Assembly (NCBI RefSeq): GCF_041320595.1
Contig: NZ_CP166625.1
Coordinates: 1,623,501 to 1,687,500 of the forward strand
Direction of reading: 5' to 3'
DNA: 64,000 nt
Source of the DNA: Pleomorphomonas sp. PLEO
GTDB taxonomy: Bacteria; Pseudomonadota; Alphaproteobacteria; Rhizobiales; Pleomorphomonadaceae
Each line of letters opens with the position of its first letter. The stretch's first letter is position 1. Positions 8,521 to 18,223 of this stretch are shown here, piece by piece. The notes under the pieces are model-generated. The model saw nothing but the letters and a program-made list of their open reading frames with translations, was not told the DNA's origin and did no database searches. The translations under genes and the position numbers were made by a program.

Positions 8521-9249
8521 ATGGTTGCTCAGCCCCATCATCAGGTGCTTCAGGAGTTCATCGAGAAGTCCAACAAGTGCCGAAATTATGGGGAGCTGAG
8601 CTCCGTCTTCGGCGATTACCTTGCCCGGCTGGGCATTGATATGTTTGCTTTCAGCTATGTCCATCATCAAAATGACATTGCCGGTCACGCGGTCCTGTCG
8701 AACTACCCTGGCGATTGGCTCAATCATTATGTGAGCCACAACTACATTACCTTTGACCCCATCTACCGGATTGGCTGGGAGAAAAGCGGAATCTTTGACT
8801 GGGCGTCCATTTCCAAGACGCATTCCCTGTCAAAGGACGAAGTAAGGGTGATGAACGAAGCCCGTGACGCCGGGCTGAAAGCCGGCGCCGCCGCGGCCAT
8901 CCATCTGGGATATGGCGATCTCATCGGCTTCGGGTTCGCCAGCGCGGATCGCCACTCGTTTGGCAGGGACCATCTCAGCCAGCTCTATGCGATGGCCGGT
9001 CAGTTCCAGTTGGTTTACACCTCGCTGCTTCCCAATCCGCAGCTTCCGCAAATACGGCTGTCGGCGCGGCAGAAGGAGGTTCTGCGGTGGACCGCGACGG
9101 GCAAGACGCGCGCCGATATCGCCGACATCATGGGCATAACCGAAGACACGGTTGACGACCATCTTCGGCAGATCTTCCGGAAACTGCGCTGCAACGACAA
9201 GGTGGTCGCCGTCCTCAGGGCGGTGCAGCTCGGAGCTATTTCGATTTAG
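8521..9249 (+). CDS. LuxR-family quorum-sensing-type regulator without adjacent LuxI
   Basis: 242-residue transcription factor with an N-terminal autoinducer-binding domain and a C-terminal LuxR HTH. The ligand-pocket residues conserved in TraR/LuxR proteins can be read in order: W66 and Y70 (NYPGDWLNHY), D79-P80 (ITFDP), W94 (GIFDW) and the later GLKAG glycine. The HTH begins LSARQKEVLRWTATGKTRAD near residue 180 and continues DIMGITEDTVDDHLRQIFRK. The frame is open back to 8425; ATG 8521 gives the usual family length. No acyl-homoserine-lactone synthase is found in the window, so it is a solo regulator or its synthase lies elsewhere. Target genes are unknown. Confidence 0.88.
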   Translation: MVAQPHHQVLQEFIEKSNKCRNYGELSSVFGDYLARLGIDMFAFSYVHHQNDIAGHAVLSNYPGDWLNHYVSHNYITFDPIYRIGWEKSGIFDWASISKTHSLSKDEVRVMNEARDAGLKAGAAAAIHLGYGDLIGFGFASADRHSFGRDHLSQLYAMAGQFQLVYTSLLPNPQLPQIRLSARQKEVLRWTATGKTRADIADIMGITEDTVDDHLRQIFRKLRCNDKVVAVLRAVQLGAISI

Positions 9250-9485
9250 ACCGCCGCGTCCGGGAGGTTGCCGCGTCACGCGATCCGCGTTTCATCCGGT
9301 TGATTTCATGGTGTATTTTGTCGTTTCCCTCTGACGACGTACCACGGAATTCCGTAGTACTCATGGCCGAATTCGCCGTTATCGTCGGCCTTATTGCACG
9401 GGTGGGCTTGCTGGCTTCCGCCCGAATAAGGTTAGTTTAGTTTTAGGGCCGTCGCCGAAATTTATAGTTCTTGGCATAGTCAAGG

Positions 9486-9522
9486 CAGCCGCCTCCGCGT
9501 GTATCGGGGCGGCTGTTCTTGT
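9486..9522 (+). terminator. Terminator-like hairpin, rightward
   Basis: CAGCCGCC (9486-9493) pairs perfectly with GGCGGCTG (9508-9515) and is followed by the T-rich TTCTTGTTATT. It lies 236 bp after the LuxR stop, within a gene-free interval of about 620 bp (9250-9872). It may end the LuxR transcript or that of an unrecognised small RNA. Confidence 0.6.
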
Positions 9523-9584
9523 TATTGCCAATCGGCCTCAGGGTGACGCTTCCTCCTCTGCCGAACCAGGTGTGTCGGCAGGCT

Positions 9585-9627
9585 TAGAGCGCTATCCGAT
9601 CTGATTGAATCAGATCGGCGCTCTAAG
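9585..9627. repeat. 43-bp imperfect palindrome
   Basis: CTTAGAGCG and CCGATCTGATT on the left pair with AATCAGATCGG and CGCTCTAAG on the right, with a small bulge in the left arm. The dyad lies about 245 bp before the chemoreceptor gene. Hairpins of similar sequence recur between genes in Rhizobiales as I recall them, but no second copy was noticed in this window. Confidence 0.6.
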
Positions 9628-9872
9628 TTCTTGGTTTGGAAGCATCATCTTATCGATCCTCGTTTCACTCCGGTCGGATGATGCTCGAATCGAAGGTCTA
9701 TCAGGGCCTATACTATATCTCAAAATAACAATGGCATTCCTACCAGGACGGGAAGCACTTGTGATTTCTTGCAATCACAAAATAACCCCATCCGTTATTT
9801 TCTTTACAGGTTATTCTTTTTTACGTCCGCACTGTGCAAGCTGGATTCAAACGACAATTTCCGGAGCTGGAA

Positions 9873-11558
9873 ATGAACACTGTGCGTGGTCGGTTGTTCG
9901 CGGTTGTCGGCATCTTGATGATTTGCTTCATGTTGCTTTCTGTTTATTCGGTGGTCCAGTTTCGCTCGACGCTTTACACCGAGACGGATCACCGGCTGCA
10001 GAATCTCGTCGACAGCGCCTACGCCATCCTGTCCGGGTACCAGGAGAGGGTCGTCAAAGGCGAGTTGTCCGAGGTCGAAGCAAAGGGGCAAGCGCTCGCC
10101 GCGATCGGGACGATGCGCTACGACGCAACCAACTATTTCTGGATTCATGATCTGCGCCCGACCATGATCATGCATCCGATCAACACCAGCCTGAATGGAA
10201 CGGATCTCACCTCCTACAAGAGTGGCGACGGGACCGCGATCTTCGTCGGCATGAACCAGGCGATCACCGCTGCCGGCGGCGAGGAGGCATCCTACAGCTA
10301 TCAGTGGTCAAAGCCCGGCGCCGCCGCACAGGCGCTATTTCCGAAGCGGTCTTTCGTCAAGCTATTCAAGCCGTGGGGCTATGTCGTGGGAACGGGACTT
10401 TACGTCGACGATCTCGACGCCCGGACGTCTCGCATGACGGCGGTTCTCGGCGGCATCTGCGGCCTGCTTCTGCTCGTCGCAGCCGTCCTGTCGCTGTTGA
10501 TCGTGCGCTCGATCTTGCAGCCCTTGGCTGGCGCCGTCAGGGAACTGCGGACGCTGGCCACCGGCAACACCGACCTCTTTTTAGAGGCGGCGGGCGGTCT
10601 CAAGGAGATTGCCGCCATCCGGCATGCCGTGGCCTATTTCCGCGATGCCATCATCGAGCGCAAAAAGCTGAGCGCCGAGCAGGAACAGGAAAACCAGAAG
10701 CAGCTCGACCGCCAGCGTCGGGTGGATGAACTCATCGGCGGATTCCGTGGCGATGTGACGCTATCGCTCGGCGAAGTCTCGACCACCGCCGGGGCGATGG
10801 CCAAGACCGCGACCAGCCTCAACGGCATTGCGGATTCGACCTCGGAGGAGGCGTCCAGCGCCGCCTCGGCATCCGAGGAAGCCGCTGCCGGCGCGGAAGC
10901 GGTCGCGGCGGCCGCCGAGGAGCTTTCAACCTCCATCCATGAAATCTCGCGCCAGGTGAGGACGACCAAGGATGTCGTTCGTAGCGCCACGGAAGCGGCG
11001 ACGTCGACAAATCGCCGCGTCGATGGGCTGGCCGAAACGGTCGATCGCATCGGCACCGTCGTTCAGCTGATCTCCGACATCGCCGGGCAGACCAACCTTC
11101 TGGCCCTCAACGCCACCATCGAGGCGGCGCGCGCCGGTGAAGCCGGGCGAGGCTTCGCGGTGGTGGCCTCCGAGGTCAAGTCGCTGGCCTCGCAGACGGC
11201 GCAAGCCACCGAGGACATCTCAAAGCAGATCTCCAACATCCAGACGTCGACGGGAGAAACGGTGTCGGCCATTCGCGAGATCACCCACATCATGGGCGAA
11301 ATCGACGAATTTACCTCGGCGATCGCCGCCGCCGTCGAACAGCAGGGCCTGGCAACGCAGGAAATCTCCCAGAACGTCACGGAAACGGCCAATGGCGCCA
11401 AAGACGTGGTTCGCGCCATGGCCGGCGTCTCCCGTGGCGTGCAAGAGACCAACCGCTGTGCGACGGACGTTCTCGGCTCCGCCAACAAGGTGACGGATCG
11501 CTCGGACGAACTCAGGACAACCGTCGAACAGTTCCTCAAGAAAGTCGCCGCTGCGTAA
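9873..11558 (+). CDS. Methyl-accepting chemotaxis protein with single Cache (sCache_2) sensor
   Basis: 561-residue chemoreceptor. TM1 is at about residues 8-30, then a periplasmic single-Cache region of ~150 residues ([41 protein letters not shown]), TM2 near residues 190-215 ([14 protein letters not shown]), a HAMP-like linker, and a cytoplasmic coiled-coil signalling domain with the hairpin tip [20 protein letters not shown]. sCache_2 domains usually bind small organic acids; the ligand here is unknown. ATG 9873 is chosen because GGAGCTGG precedes it; the open frame upstream adds unlikely residues. No CheR/CheB tethering pentapeptide is seen at the C-terminus (KKVAAA). No che genes are nearby. 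Confidence 0.9.
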   Translation: MNTVRGRLFAVVGILMICFMLLSVYSVVQFRSTLYTETDHRLQNLVDSAYAILSGYQERVVKGELSEVEAKGQALAAIGTMRYDATNYFWIHDLRPTMIMHPINTSLNGTDLTSYKSGDGTAIFVGMNQAITAAGGEEASYSYQWSKPGAAAQALFPKRSFVKLFKPWGYVVGTGLYVDDLDARTSRMTAVLGGICGLLLLVAAVLSLLIVRSILQPLAGAVRELRTLATGNTDLFLEAAGGLKEIAAIRHAVAYFRDAIIERKKLSAEQEQENQKQLDRQRRVDELIGGFRGDVTLSLGEVSTTAGAMAKTATSLNGIADSTSEEASSAASASEEAAAGAEAVAAAAEELSTSIHEISRQVRTTKDVVRSATEAATSTNRRVDGLAETVDRIGTVVQLISDIAGQTNLLALNATIEAARAGEAGRGFAVVASEVKSLASQTAQATEDISKQISNIQTSTGETVSAIREITHIMGEIDEFTSAIAAAVEQQGLATQEISQNVTETANGAKDVVRAMAGVSRGVQETNRCATDVLGSANKVTDRSDELRTTVEQFLKKVAAA

Positions 11559-11579
11559 CGAGCGCCATGGGGCGGCCTC

Positions 11580-12470
11580 TCACAGCAGCGCCGCCTTCGC
11601 CGCTGCCAGCACCGCGCGGGATAGCTCCGGAAATTGGCTGGAGACGAGGCGGCTCACCTGCCAGTGGAGCGTCACGTCCAGAGTGGCGCCGGGTACCAGC
11701 TCCACGAGGCGGCCGGTGGCGAGGTGGCCCGAGACGAGCTGGGTGGGGTTGAGCCCCCAGCCCATGCCGAGCAGGGCGGCTTCGACAAAGCCCTGCGTCG
11801 ACGGCAGCCAGTGGGTGGGGCCGGGCTCGGTTGCGCCAAGCGTTGTCATCGCCCAATCCTGTTGCAGGCCGTCCTTCTGGTTGAAGGTCAGCGCTGGCGC
11901 CTGGGCGAGCGCCTCGGCGGTGACGCCGTTCGGGAAATGGCGGGCCACGAAATCCGGGCTGGCGGTGGCGTGGTAGCGCAGGCGGCCGAGCGGGCTGGTC
12001 TTGCAGCCGGCCACCGGCTTGGCGAGCGAGGTGACGGCGGCCACCACGTGGCCACGCCGCAGCCAGTCGGCCGTATGGTCCTGATCGTCGACGGCGATCT
12101 TGAGCAGCGCCTTGGAACTCTGGGTGAAGGCCGCCGCCGCCGGCATGAACCAGGTGCCGAGGCTGTCGGCGTTGACGGCGATATCCAGCGTGATCGGACC
12201 GGACAAGGGGTCGCCGAGGCCGGGCAGCCGCTCGAACAGGTCGTTTTCCAGCATGCCGACCAGCTCGACATGGCGGCAGAGCCAGGCGCCCTTTTCGGTC
12301 GCCACGCAGGGCGTGCCGCGCTCGACCAATACGGCACCCAGCCGCTCTTCCAGAAGGCGCACCCGCTGCGAGATGGCCGAGGGCGTGACGGAGAGCGCCT
12401 TGGCGGCCTTCTCGAAGCTACCGGTGCGGACAATGGCGGCGACGGCAAGCGCAGCGGAATAGTCGATCAT
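11580..12470 (-). CDS. LysR-family regulator, ArgP/LysG type
   Basis: 296-residue LysR-type regulator with an N-terminal winged HTH (FEKAAKALSVTPSAISQRVR, residues 20-39) and a periplasmic-binding-like effector domain. Overall sequence and the opening IDYSAALAVAAIVRTGSFE match the ArgP/LysG group, which senses basic amino acids and activates a LysE/ArgO exporter. The divergent partner at 12561 is such an exporter, which strongly supports the assignment. A 13-bp dyad TTAGCTCGGCTAA (12474-12486), of T-N11-A form, sits directly before the start codon and may be the autoregulatory site. The 3' end faces the chemoreceptor gene, 21 bp away. Confidence 0.9.
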   Translation of the reverse strand: MIDYSAALAVAAIVRTGSFEKAAKALSVTPSAISQRVRLLEERLGAVLVERGTPCVATEKGAWLCRHVELVGMLENDLFERLPGLGDPLSGPITLDIAVNADSLGTWFMPAAAAFTQSSKALLKIAVDDQDHTADWLRRGHVVAAVTSLAKPVAGCKTSPLGRLRYHATASPDFVARHFPNGVTAEALAQAPALTFNQKDGLQQDWAMTTLGATEPGPTHWLPSTQGFVEAALLGMGWGLNPTQLVSGHLATGRLVELVPGATLDVTLHWQVSRLVSSQFPELSRAVLAAAKAALL

Positions 12471-12473
12471 CGG

Positions 12474-12486
12474 TTAGCTCGGCTAA
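12474..12486. promoter_or_regulatory. Candidate LysR box between argP-like and lysE-like genes
   Basis: TTAGC-TCG-GCTAA is a perfect 5-3-5 dyad with the T-N11-A spacing expected for LysR proteins. It lies in the 90-bp divergent intergenic region, 4 bp from the regulator's start codon. That position suits repression of the regulator itself; the exporter's activation site may also include the AATT-rich stretch that follows. Confidence 0.5.
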
Positions 12487-12560
12487 TTCAGAGTAAGAAG
12501 GATTAATTTGTCTAACCCCCTGGGTATGGCTACTGCAAGCCTCGTAAACAGGGGGCGTTT

Positions 12561-13172
12561 GTGGATTTTTCGGCCTATCTCTCCGGGCTCGGCATGGGGC
12601 TGAGCCTGATCGTCGCCATCGGCGCGCAGAATGCTTTCGTGCTGCGGCAAGGCCTGAAGGGCGGCCACGTGTTCGCCGTCTGCCTGACGTGCGCGCTGTC
12701 CGATGTGGCGCTGATCATCCTGGGCGTCACCAGCTTTTCCCGCATCGCGGCGGTGCTACCGTGGCTCGATCCGGTGATGCGCTTCGGCGGCGCCGCCTTC
12801 CTGGCCTTCTATGGCGTCAGGAACCTGATGTCGGCGCTGCGTTCGCATGGGGCGCTCGATGTCGGCGGAGCCAACGGGGCAACGCCCTTGATGCCGACGC
12901 TTGTGGCCTGCCTTGCCATCACCTGGCTCAATCCGCATGTCTATCTCGACACGGTGGTGCTGCTCGGCACCATCTCCACCCAATATCCGGGGCGGGAGGC
13001 GGCGTTCGCCTTGGGCGCCATGACGGCCTCCTTCGGCTTCTTCTTCTCGCTCGGCTATGGCGCGACCAAGCTCCGGCCGATCTTCGTCCAGCCCATGGCG
13101 TGGCGCTTGCTCGAGGGCGCCATCGCGGTGATCATGTGGACAATCGCCGGCAGCCTGGTGTTGGGAGGATAA
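12561..13172 (+). CDS. LysE/ArgO-family basic amino acid exporter
   Basis: 203-residue inner-membrane protein with about six hydrophobic segments. The family entry motif is read at residues 10-35 (GLSLIVAIGAQNAFVLRQG) and the central AITWLNPHVYLDTVVLLG motif near residues 120-137 is diagnostic for LysE/ArgO. It is predicted to export lysine and/or arginine, protecting the cell when peptide breakdown raises the internal pool. It starts at a GTG after GGGGGCG. Its divergent LysR partner at 11580-12470 is of the ArgP/LysG type, so induction by basic amino acids is likely. Confidence 0.92.
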   Translation: MDFSAYLSGLGMGLSLIVAIGAQNAFVLRQGLKGGHVFAVCLTCALSDVALIILGVTSFSRIAAVLPWLDPVMRFGGAAFLAFYGVRNLMSALRSHGALDVGGANGATPLMPTLVACLAITWLNPHVYLDTVVLLGTISTQYPGREAAFALGAMTASFGFFFSLGYGATKLRPIFVQPMAWRLLEGAIAVIMWTIAGSLVLGG

Positions 13173-13495
13173 AGGGGGCTATGGCCGATTGCGCGTCAAC
13201 GGTTGCACTGGCCATCCACGCCGGCTTCATTTCGAAATCGTAAAAGGTTATTTTCTGGTTAAAGATAAATTCTATGAAATATACGTCGCCTTTCGGTAAA
13301 AACGAAAATAGCACTATTGTCTATTTAAATTTATCTTGAGAGCGAAATGTATGCCGGATCGATGTATATTACTTTCAAGTTATATTGACTGCCATCATTT
13401 TTTATTTTGATCTCGAATTTCTTCGAAATTAACATCTTGCGCACAGCGTACCAGTGCCGCCATGCCGAATGGTGTGGGCCCGGAGGATTGGTTCG
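13173..13495. other. AT-rich leader upstream of chemoreceptor gene
   Basis: 323 bp with lower GC than the flanking genes, including TATTTAAATTTATC near 13321. No gene is supported; it should contain the promoter of the chemoreceptor at 13496. No terminator hairpin was recognised after the LysE gene. Confidence 0.4.
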
Positions 13496-15193
13496 ATGTC
13501 GTTCAAAAATTGGTCGATGATTTGGAAAGTCATCAGTCTCCTGCTGTTGCTCGGCACCGTGAGCCTTGGCGGAGCCCTGTATTCCGCCTCTCAGATGCGG
13601 ACGATCAGCGGCAGCTACGTGACGCTGCTCGATGGCCCCAGCCAGGCCGTGCTGGCGCTGGCCCGCGTTGGCCGCATCATCTATCAGACCCAAGTGGTGA
13701 TCTACCGTTACGCCGTATCGACGACCGATGCCGGCAACTCCGCCGCGGCCAAGGCCTTGGTGGAGGTGCGGCAGGGCTTCAAGGACCGGATCGCCGAAGC
13801 CGTGAAGTTCGCCCCGACCGAGGCGGCGGGCACGGCGGCGGTCGGCCGATCCTACGAGGTGGCGATGGACGGCGCCTGCGCCGAAACCATAAGCCTTTCT
13901 GCCAGTTCAACGGATGCCGCTGGCACGGTCAAGGCGATGACGGCGATGCAGTCCACCTGCGCGCCGGCGCTTGAGCAGGTCTTCGCAGACGCGTCCAAGG
14001 TCTATATCGGGCTCGCCAAATACCTCGGCACGCAGTCCGAGGCCGCTCAACAGCAGGTAACCTTCACCGTGACGTTGACCATTGGCATGATCGCTCTCGG
14101 TACGCTGTTGGTGATCGGCCTTGCGGTCGGGCTGGTGCGCGGCGGCCTTGTGGCGCCGATTCGTGTCATGATGGGAACGATGGAAGCGATGGGGCGCGGC
14201 GAACTTGGCGCCGCCGTCGCAGGTACCGAGCGCCGCGACGAGGTAGGAGCCATCGCCAAAACGCTGGAAGTGCTGCGCAAGATGCTCGGCGAGGCGGATC
14301 TCAGGCGGGTTGAACAGGCTGGCGCCGAGGCGTTGGCACGCGACCGGACGTCGAGGCGGGCGACCAACGCCGACGCCTTCGTCGCCCGGATGCAGTTGCT
14401 GGTGGCCGGCCTTGCGCGTTCCTCCGGTGAAGTGGCCGACGCGGCCAAGAATTTGTCGGCGACTGCCGAAGAGACGACGCGCCAAGCACAAGCCGTGGCA
14501 AAGGCGGCCGAGGATGCCACGACCAATGTGCAGACCGTGGCTGCCTCCTCGGAAGAGTTGGCTGCCTCCGTTCATGAGATCAACGGCCAGGTGACGCATT
14601 CGGCACAGGTCGCCGACGACGCGTTCGCCGAGGCGGAAGCCTCCAACAAGCGCATCGCCACCTTGGCGACGGCCGCCGCTGCGATCGGCGAAGTCGTCAA
14701 CCTCATCAACGGCATTGCCGACCAGACGAACCTGTTGGCCCTCAACGCGACCATCGAAGCGGCGCGGGCCGGCGATGCCGGCCGGGGGTTCGCGGTGGTC
14801 GCCTCGGAAGTGAAGCAGCTGGCCGCTCAGACGGCCAGTGCGACCGACGGGATCTCAGCCAAGGTTGCCGAAATCCAGAAGGCAACGGAGGACACGGTCA
14901 AATCGATGGTGGAAATCGTCCGGACGATTTCCAGCGTAAAGGATATTGCCGCATCGATCGCCGGAGCCGTCGAGGAACAAGGCGCGGCCACCAACGAGAT
15001 AGCCCAGAACTGCCAGCGCGCCGCCCACGGCACCGCCCAGGTGACGAGCAATATCTCGGGCGTCGGCCATTCGGCGGAATCGACCGGCGCGGCCTCGACA
15101 CAGCTGATGGCGCTGTCGGACGGCCTTGAGACGCAAACCACCGAGCTGCAGCGGGCGGTCGAGACCTTTGTCGCCGAGCTCAAGGCAGCCTGA
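13496..15193 (+). CDS. Methyl-accepting chemotaxis protein, four-helix-bundle-like sensor
   Basis: 565-residue chemoreceptor. TM1 spans about residues 8-30 ([20 protein letters not shown]), a mostly helical ~150-residue periplasmic part follows, TM2 is near residues 185-210 ([19 protein letters not shown]), then HAMP and the signalling coiled coil with tip [20 protein letters not shown]. The sensor has no Cache motifs and looks like a four-helix bundle; no ligand can be named. ATG 13496 follows GGAGG at a proper distance. The region [20 protein letters not shown] is closely similar to the receptor at 15790, so the two are likely paralogues in their cytoplasmic parts. Confidence 0.9.
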   Translation: MSFKNWSMIWKVISLLLLLGTVSLGGALYSASQMRTISGSYVTLLDGPSQAVLALARVGRIIYQTQVVIYRYAVSTTDAGNSAAAKALVEVRQGFKDRIAEAVKFAPTEAAGTAAVGRSYEVAMDGACAETISLSASSTDAAGTVKAMTAMQSTCAPALEQVFADASKVYIGLAKYLGTQSEAAQQQVTFTVTLTIGMIALGTLLVIGLAVGLVRGGLVAPIRVMMGTMEAMGRGELGAAVAGTERRDEVGAIAKTLEVLRKMLGEADLRRVEQAGAEALARDRTSRRATNADAFVARMQLLVAGLARSSGEVADAAKNLSATAEETTRQAQAVAKAAEDATTNVQTVAASSEELAASVHEINGQVTHSAQVADDAFAEAEASNKRIATLATAAAAIGEVVNLINGIADQTNLLALNATIEAARAGDAGRGFAVVASEVKQLAAQTASATDGISAKVAEIQKATEDTVKSMVEIVRTISSVKDIAASIAGAVEEQGAATNEIAQNCQRAAHGTAQVTSNISGVGHSAESTGAASTQLMALSDGLETQTTELQRAVETFVAELKAA

Positions 15194-15308
15194 GGATCGG
15201 CATCGGAAGATATCCGTCGTGTTACTGGCGAGACCTGGCCCGGAGCGTACGCCTCGGGCCATTGTCGTTGGTTGAGGTGGGCCTGGCACAAAGGCGCGGG
15301 GCGCCCCC

Positions 15309-15653
15309 TCAGCTCCGACCTGCTTTTTCAGGCCGTTCTCCCTCGGCCTGCCGAAAGACAAGCCGGGCGTCGGGTGCCTCTTTGTGAATGGCGGTCGGCA
15401 TATGGGCCTGAAGCTCGCGGCGGAAACGGGCAGCGTTGCGAGAACCCCAAACGCCGACGAAACGTTCGCCGGACGTGTCGTTCTTGAACACGGCCACCCC
15501 GCCAAAGGCCGAAGACAACCCGCCTTCTCCCCAAATGCCACCGCCGCCGTAAACGGCGACAACCCGGTCGAGCGGCGCGAGACTGACGACCGTGTCGCCG
15601 GATGGCGCAAACGCGGGACTTCGGAAGAGATAGACGGGGCAGGGGGACATCAT
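15309..15653 (-). CDS. Hypothetical protein, 114 aa
   Basis: Leftward frame between two chemoreceptor genes, convergent with the first. The product starts MMSPCPVYLFRSPAFAPSGD and contains a glycine-rich stretch (VYGGGGIWGEGGLSSAFGG) and an alternating hydrophobic pattern typical of a small beta-rich protein. No family is recognised. AGGGA precedes the tandem ATG. Composition is more protein-like than the overlapping rightward frame (15384-15701), which is arginine-rich. Moderate confidence that it is a gene. Confidence 0.5.
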   Translation of the reverse strand: MMSPCPVYLFRSPAFAPSGDTVVSLAPLDRVVAVYGGGGIWGEGGLSSAFGGVAVFKNDTSGERFVGVWGSRNAARFRRELQAHMPTAIHKEAPDARLVFRQAEGERPEKAGRS

Positions 15654-15727
15654 TTCCCTAGCTTATGCCATGCGCCAAGAGGCGCAAGGAGCACCCTTTG
15701 ATGGGGGTGCGTTCTCTGGACTACCCT

Positions 15728-15767
15728 TCCAAAACACGAAAGCCGGCGATGGTGTCGCCGGCTTTCG
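15728..15767 (-). terminator. Rho-independent terminator after chemoreceptor gene
   Basis: A 13-bp perfect stem, CGAAAGCCGGCGA with TCGCCGGCTTTCG, around a 5-nt loop (15737-15767), followed on the minus strand by GTGTTTTGG. It lies 22 bp beyond the stop of the leftward chemoreceptor at 15790. Confidence 0.8.
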
Positions 15768-15789
15768 ATTGTCGCGGAACCCGGCTGTC

Positions 15790-17460
15790 TCAGGCCGCCG
15801 CGAACTTGACGACGAAGGTCTCGACCACCGATTTCAGGTTCTGGGCTTTCGTCGATAGGCCGGTGGACAGGTTCATCAGCTGGGTCGAGGCGGCGCCGGT
15901 CATCTCGGCGGCTTGGCCGACGCCGGCGATGTTCTCGGTGACCTGGTTGGTGCCGATGGCCGCCTGCTGGCAGTTGGTGGAGATCTCGTTGGTTGCCGCG
16001 CCCTGTTCTTCCACCGCGCTGGCGATGGCAGACGCCACTTCCTTGATGTTGGCGATCGTCTTGACGATCGAGGTCATGGAGTGGACCGTGTTGTTGGTGG
16101 CGTCCTGGATTTCGCCGATCTTGGTCTCGATGTCGCCGGTTGCCCGCGCCGTCTGGTCGGCGAGTTGCTTGACCTCGGCGGCGACGACGGCAAAGCCCTT
16201 GCCGGCCTCGCCGGCCCGCGCCGCTTCGATGGTGGCATTGAGCGCCAGAAGGTTGGTCTGCTCGGCGATGTTGCGGATGATGTTGACGACGTCGCCGATC
16301 GCCGCGGCTGAGGAGGCGAGGGTGGAGATGCGGGCGTTGGAGGCCTGCACTTCGCCGAAGGCCAGGTCGGCGACTTCAGCCGAGTGATCGACCTGCGCGC
16401 TGATCTCGTGCACGGAGGCGGCCATTTCTTCCGAGGAGGCGGCCACCGTCTGCACGTTGCTGGCGGCCTGTTCGGCGGCGGCGGCGACGGCCTGCGCCTG
16501 GCGGGCGGTTTCCTCGGCGGTGGCGGCAAGGCCGTGGGCGCTGTCGGCGATCTCGGCCGAGGACTCTGCGAAGTTGGAGGCCAGACCCGTCATCTCGGCG
16601 ACGAACGCGTCGGCCAGCTTCTGGCGCTGTTGCAGATGTTCGCGCTCTATATGCTCGCGGGCCTCGCGCTCGGCGTGGGCCTTTTCGTCGGCGATCATGC
16701 TCTGCCGACACTTCTCCAGCACACCGCCGAGAATGCCGAACTCGTCGCGCCGCGCAGCGATGGTCACAACGAAGTTCTTTTCGCCCCGGCCGAGGGCCTG
16801 GACGTAGGCGATGGCGATGCCAAGTGGCCGCATCACCGAAATGGCGCTGACAAAGGCGATGGTGACGGCGACCAGCGCAGCGACGACGCCGATGCTAAGT
16901 TCGATGACGACGCCGCTAGCGGCCCCATCGATGCCGGCCTTGCCCGCCTGTTCGGCGAGCTGGCCGTAATTGGTCGACAGCTCGGTGCCGAGCGCGTCGA
17001 TCTGCGGGTAGATCGCCGCCAGCTCGGAGCGCAGGTTGGAGTTGATGGCGCCGGTGTCTCCGGTCATGATCTGGTCGGCCAGCGTCTTAACCCCAGCATG
17101 ATAGCTCTTCAGCGTCGACGCCATGTCGGCCGCCTTCGCCTTGCGCGTGGGATCCTGCGTGTTCGCAGCTACTTCGTCGAGCTTGGCCTCGGCGGTTGTG
17201 AAGGCCTTGCCCATGCGGTCGAAGATCTCGGCTTGCCGCTTGGGTTGTGCCAGCGCTTCGTAGAAGGAGGCGCGGCCCATGGAGATCTGCTTCAGCGCCA
17301 TCTCCATGTTGAGGTTTAACGTATAAACACGTACAGACTCCTTGGTGTAGGCCGAGGAGTCCGTCAGATATACATAGCCGGCCATTGCGACGGCGATGAG
17401 CATCAAGGTTACGAGGCCAAAGCCCGCGTAGAGCCTGTGGGAAATCTTCAGGCGATCCAT
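15790..17460 (-). CDS. Methyl-accepting chemotaxis protein, helical-bundle sensor
   Basis: 556-residue chemoreceptor on the minus strand. TM1 spans about residues 12-34 ([19 protein letters not shown]), a long helical periplasmic domain follows, TM2 is near residues 185-210 ([20 protein letters not shown]), then HAMP and a signalling hairpin with tip [20 protein letters not shown]. The N-terminal half ([20 protein letters not shown]) suggests a helical-bundle ligand-binding domain. Signalling helices are very similar to the receptor at 13496. A strong terminator follows. No chemotaxis kinase or adaptor genes are close, so it feeds a pathway encoded elsewhere. Confidence 0.9.
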   Translation of the reverse strand: MDRLKISHRLYAGFGLVTLMLIAVAMAGYVYLTDSSAYTKESVRVYTLNLNMEMALKQISMGRASFYEALAQPKRQAEIFDRMGKAFTTAEAKLDEVAANTQDPTRKAKAADMASTLKSYHAGVKTLADQIMTGDTGAINSNLRSELAAIYPQIDALGTELSTNYGQLAEQAGKAGIDGAASGVVIELSIGVVAALVAVTIAFVSAISVMRPLGIAIAYVQALGRGEKNFVVTIAARRDEFGILGGVLEKCRQSMIADEKAHAEREAREHIEREHLQQRQKLADAFVAEMTGLASNFAESSAEIADSAHGLAATAEETARQAQAVAAAAEQAASNVQTVAASSEEMAASVHEISAQVDHSAEVADLAFGEVQASNARISTLASSAAAIGDVVNIIRNIAEQTNLLALNATIEAARAGEAGKGFAVVAAEVKQLADQTARATGDIETKIGEIQDATNNTVHSMTSIVKTIANIKEVASAIASAVEEQGAATNEISTNCQQAAIGTNQVTENIAGVGQAAEMTGAASTQLMNLSTGLSTKAQNLKSVVETFVVKFAAA

Positions 17461-18223
17461 AACTTCACCCCCGATGGAACAGCATGGAATTCAATTAATA
17501 TAAAAAGGTATTTGTTTTGTTAACGCTGTGTATAGATAGACTGGTTGAGGGAAAAAGACGTGGGTACTGGTATTTATGACAGGCCATGGCGCTGATGAAG
17601 TGCCCCGCTATCTGATGGGAGTGATATGTAGATACGCGAGGACCCCTTTCAAACTAAGTATTGTTCACATAAAAACCGGGCGATATCTGGATATATATTA
17701 TAGGTCTGTTGGTGATTTTGGGGTGCTCCCCCTCAGGGTAACGTCACATATCTTTATTTTCCTATGGATGGCTTATAGTCAAACGAATGTCTTCGTGGTG
17801 TTATGTTTGGGTTTTTGATGGTAAAATTTTTCTTAATTTGTAGACTTATTCGGCTTTATGCATGTCGTTCTGAGATTTTTTATGAGTCTATATTTGAATT
17901 CGATACCCGTCGGTAAAGAATGAAATTGCGCGCCGAAGATGTGTTGTCGGTTGCGTTGCCATCAATTTGGCCACCTGCGTGTGTGGCGTTGGGAAATTCT
18001 GATCGGCGATTTGATGCCGCAGGTTGTAGCCGGCGGTTGAGCCTCTTTCCGGCGGAATACGTGGGGGCTTCCAGCGCTTTTCCCTGGGTCTGCCGCGTGC
18101 CTATGCAGGTCTCCGGTCTGTTTTCTCAAACTGCGTGATCAGATGATCGCGCTTATATTTCGAGTTGTATGGTGGGGTGGCCACACCTCGCTGAAGAGAA
18201 ACGAGGGCCGTGGAGTCCGGCCT
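17461..18223. other. AT-rich gene-free interval
   Basis: 763 bp with clearly lower GC than its surroundings between two leftward genes. Two rightward frames of 80 and 72 codons (17576-17818, 17920-18138) have no recognisable features, no convincing ribosome site and uneven composition, and I do not call them genes. The stretch holds the promoter of the chemoreceptor at 15790 and perhaps remnants of acquired DNA. No hairpin terminator or repeat was recognised. Confidence 0.45.

Noticed and set aside
17576-18138. Two short rightward frames of 80 and 72 codons in the AT-rich interval
   Set aside because: No ribosome sites, no family features, composition like random AT-rich sequence.
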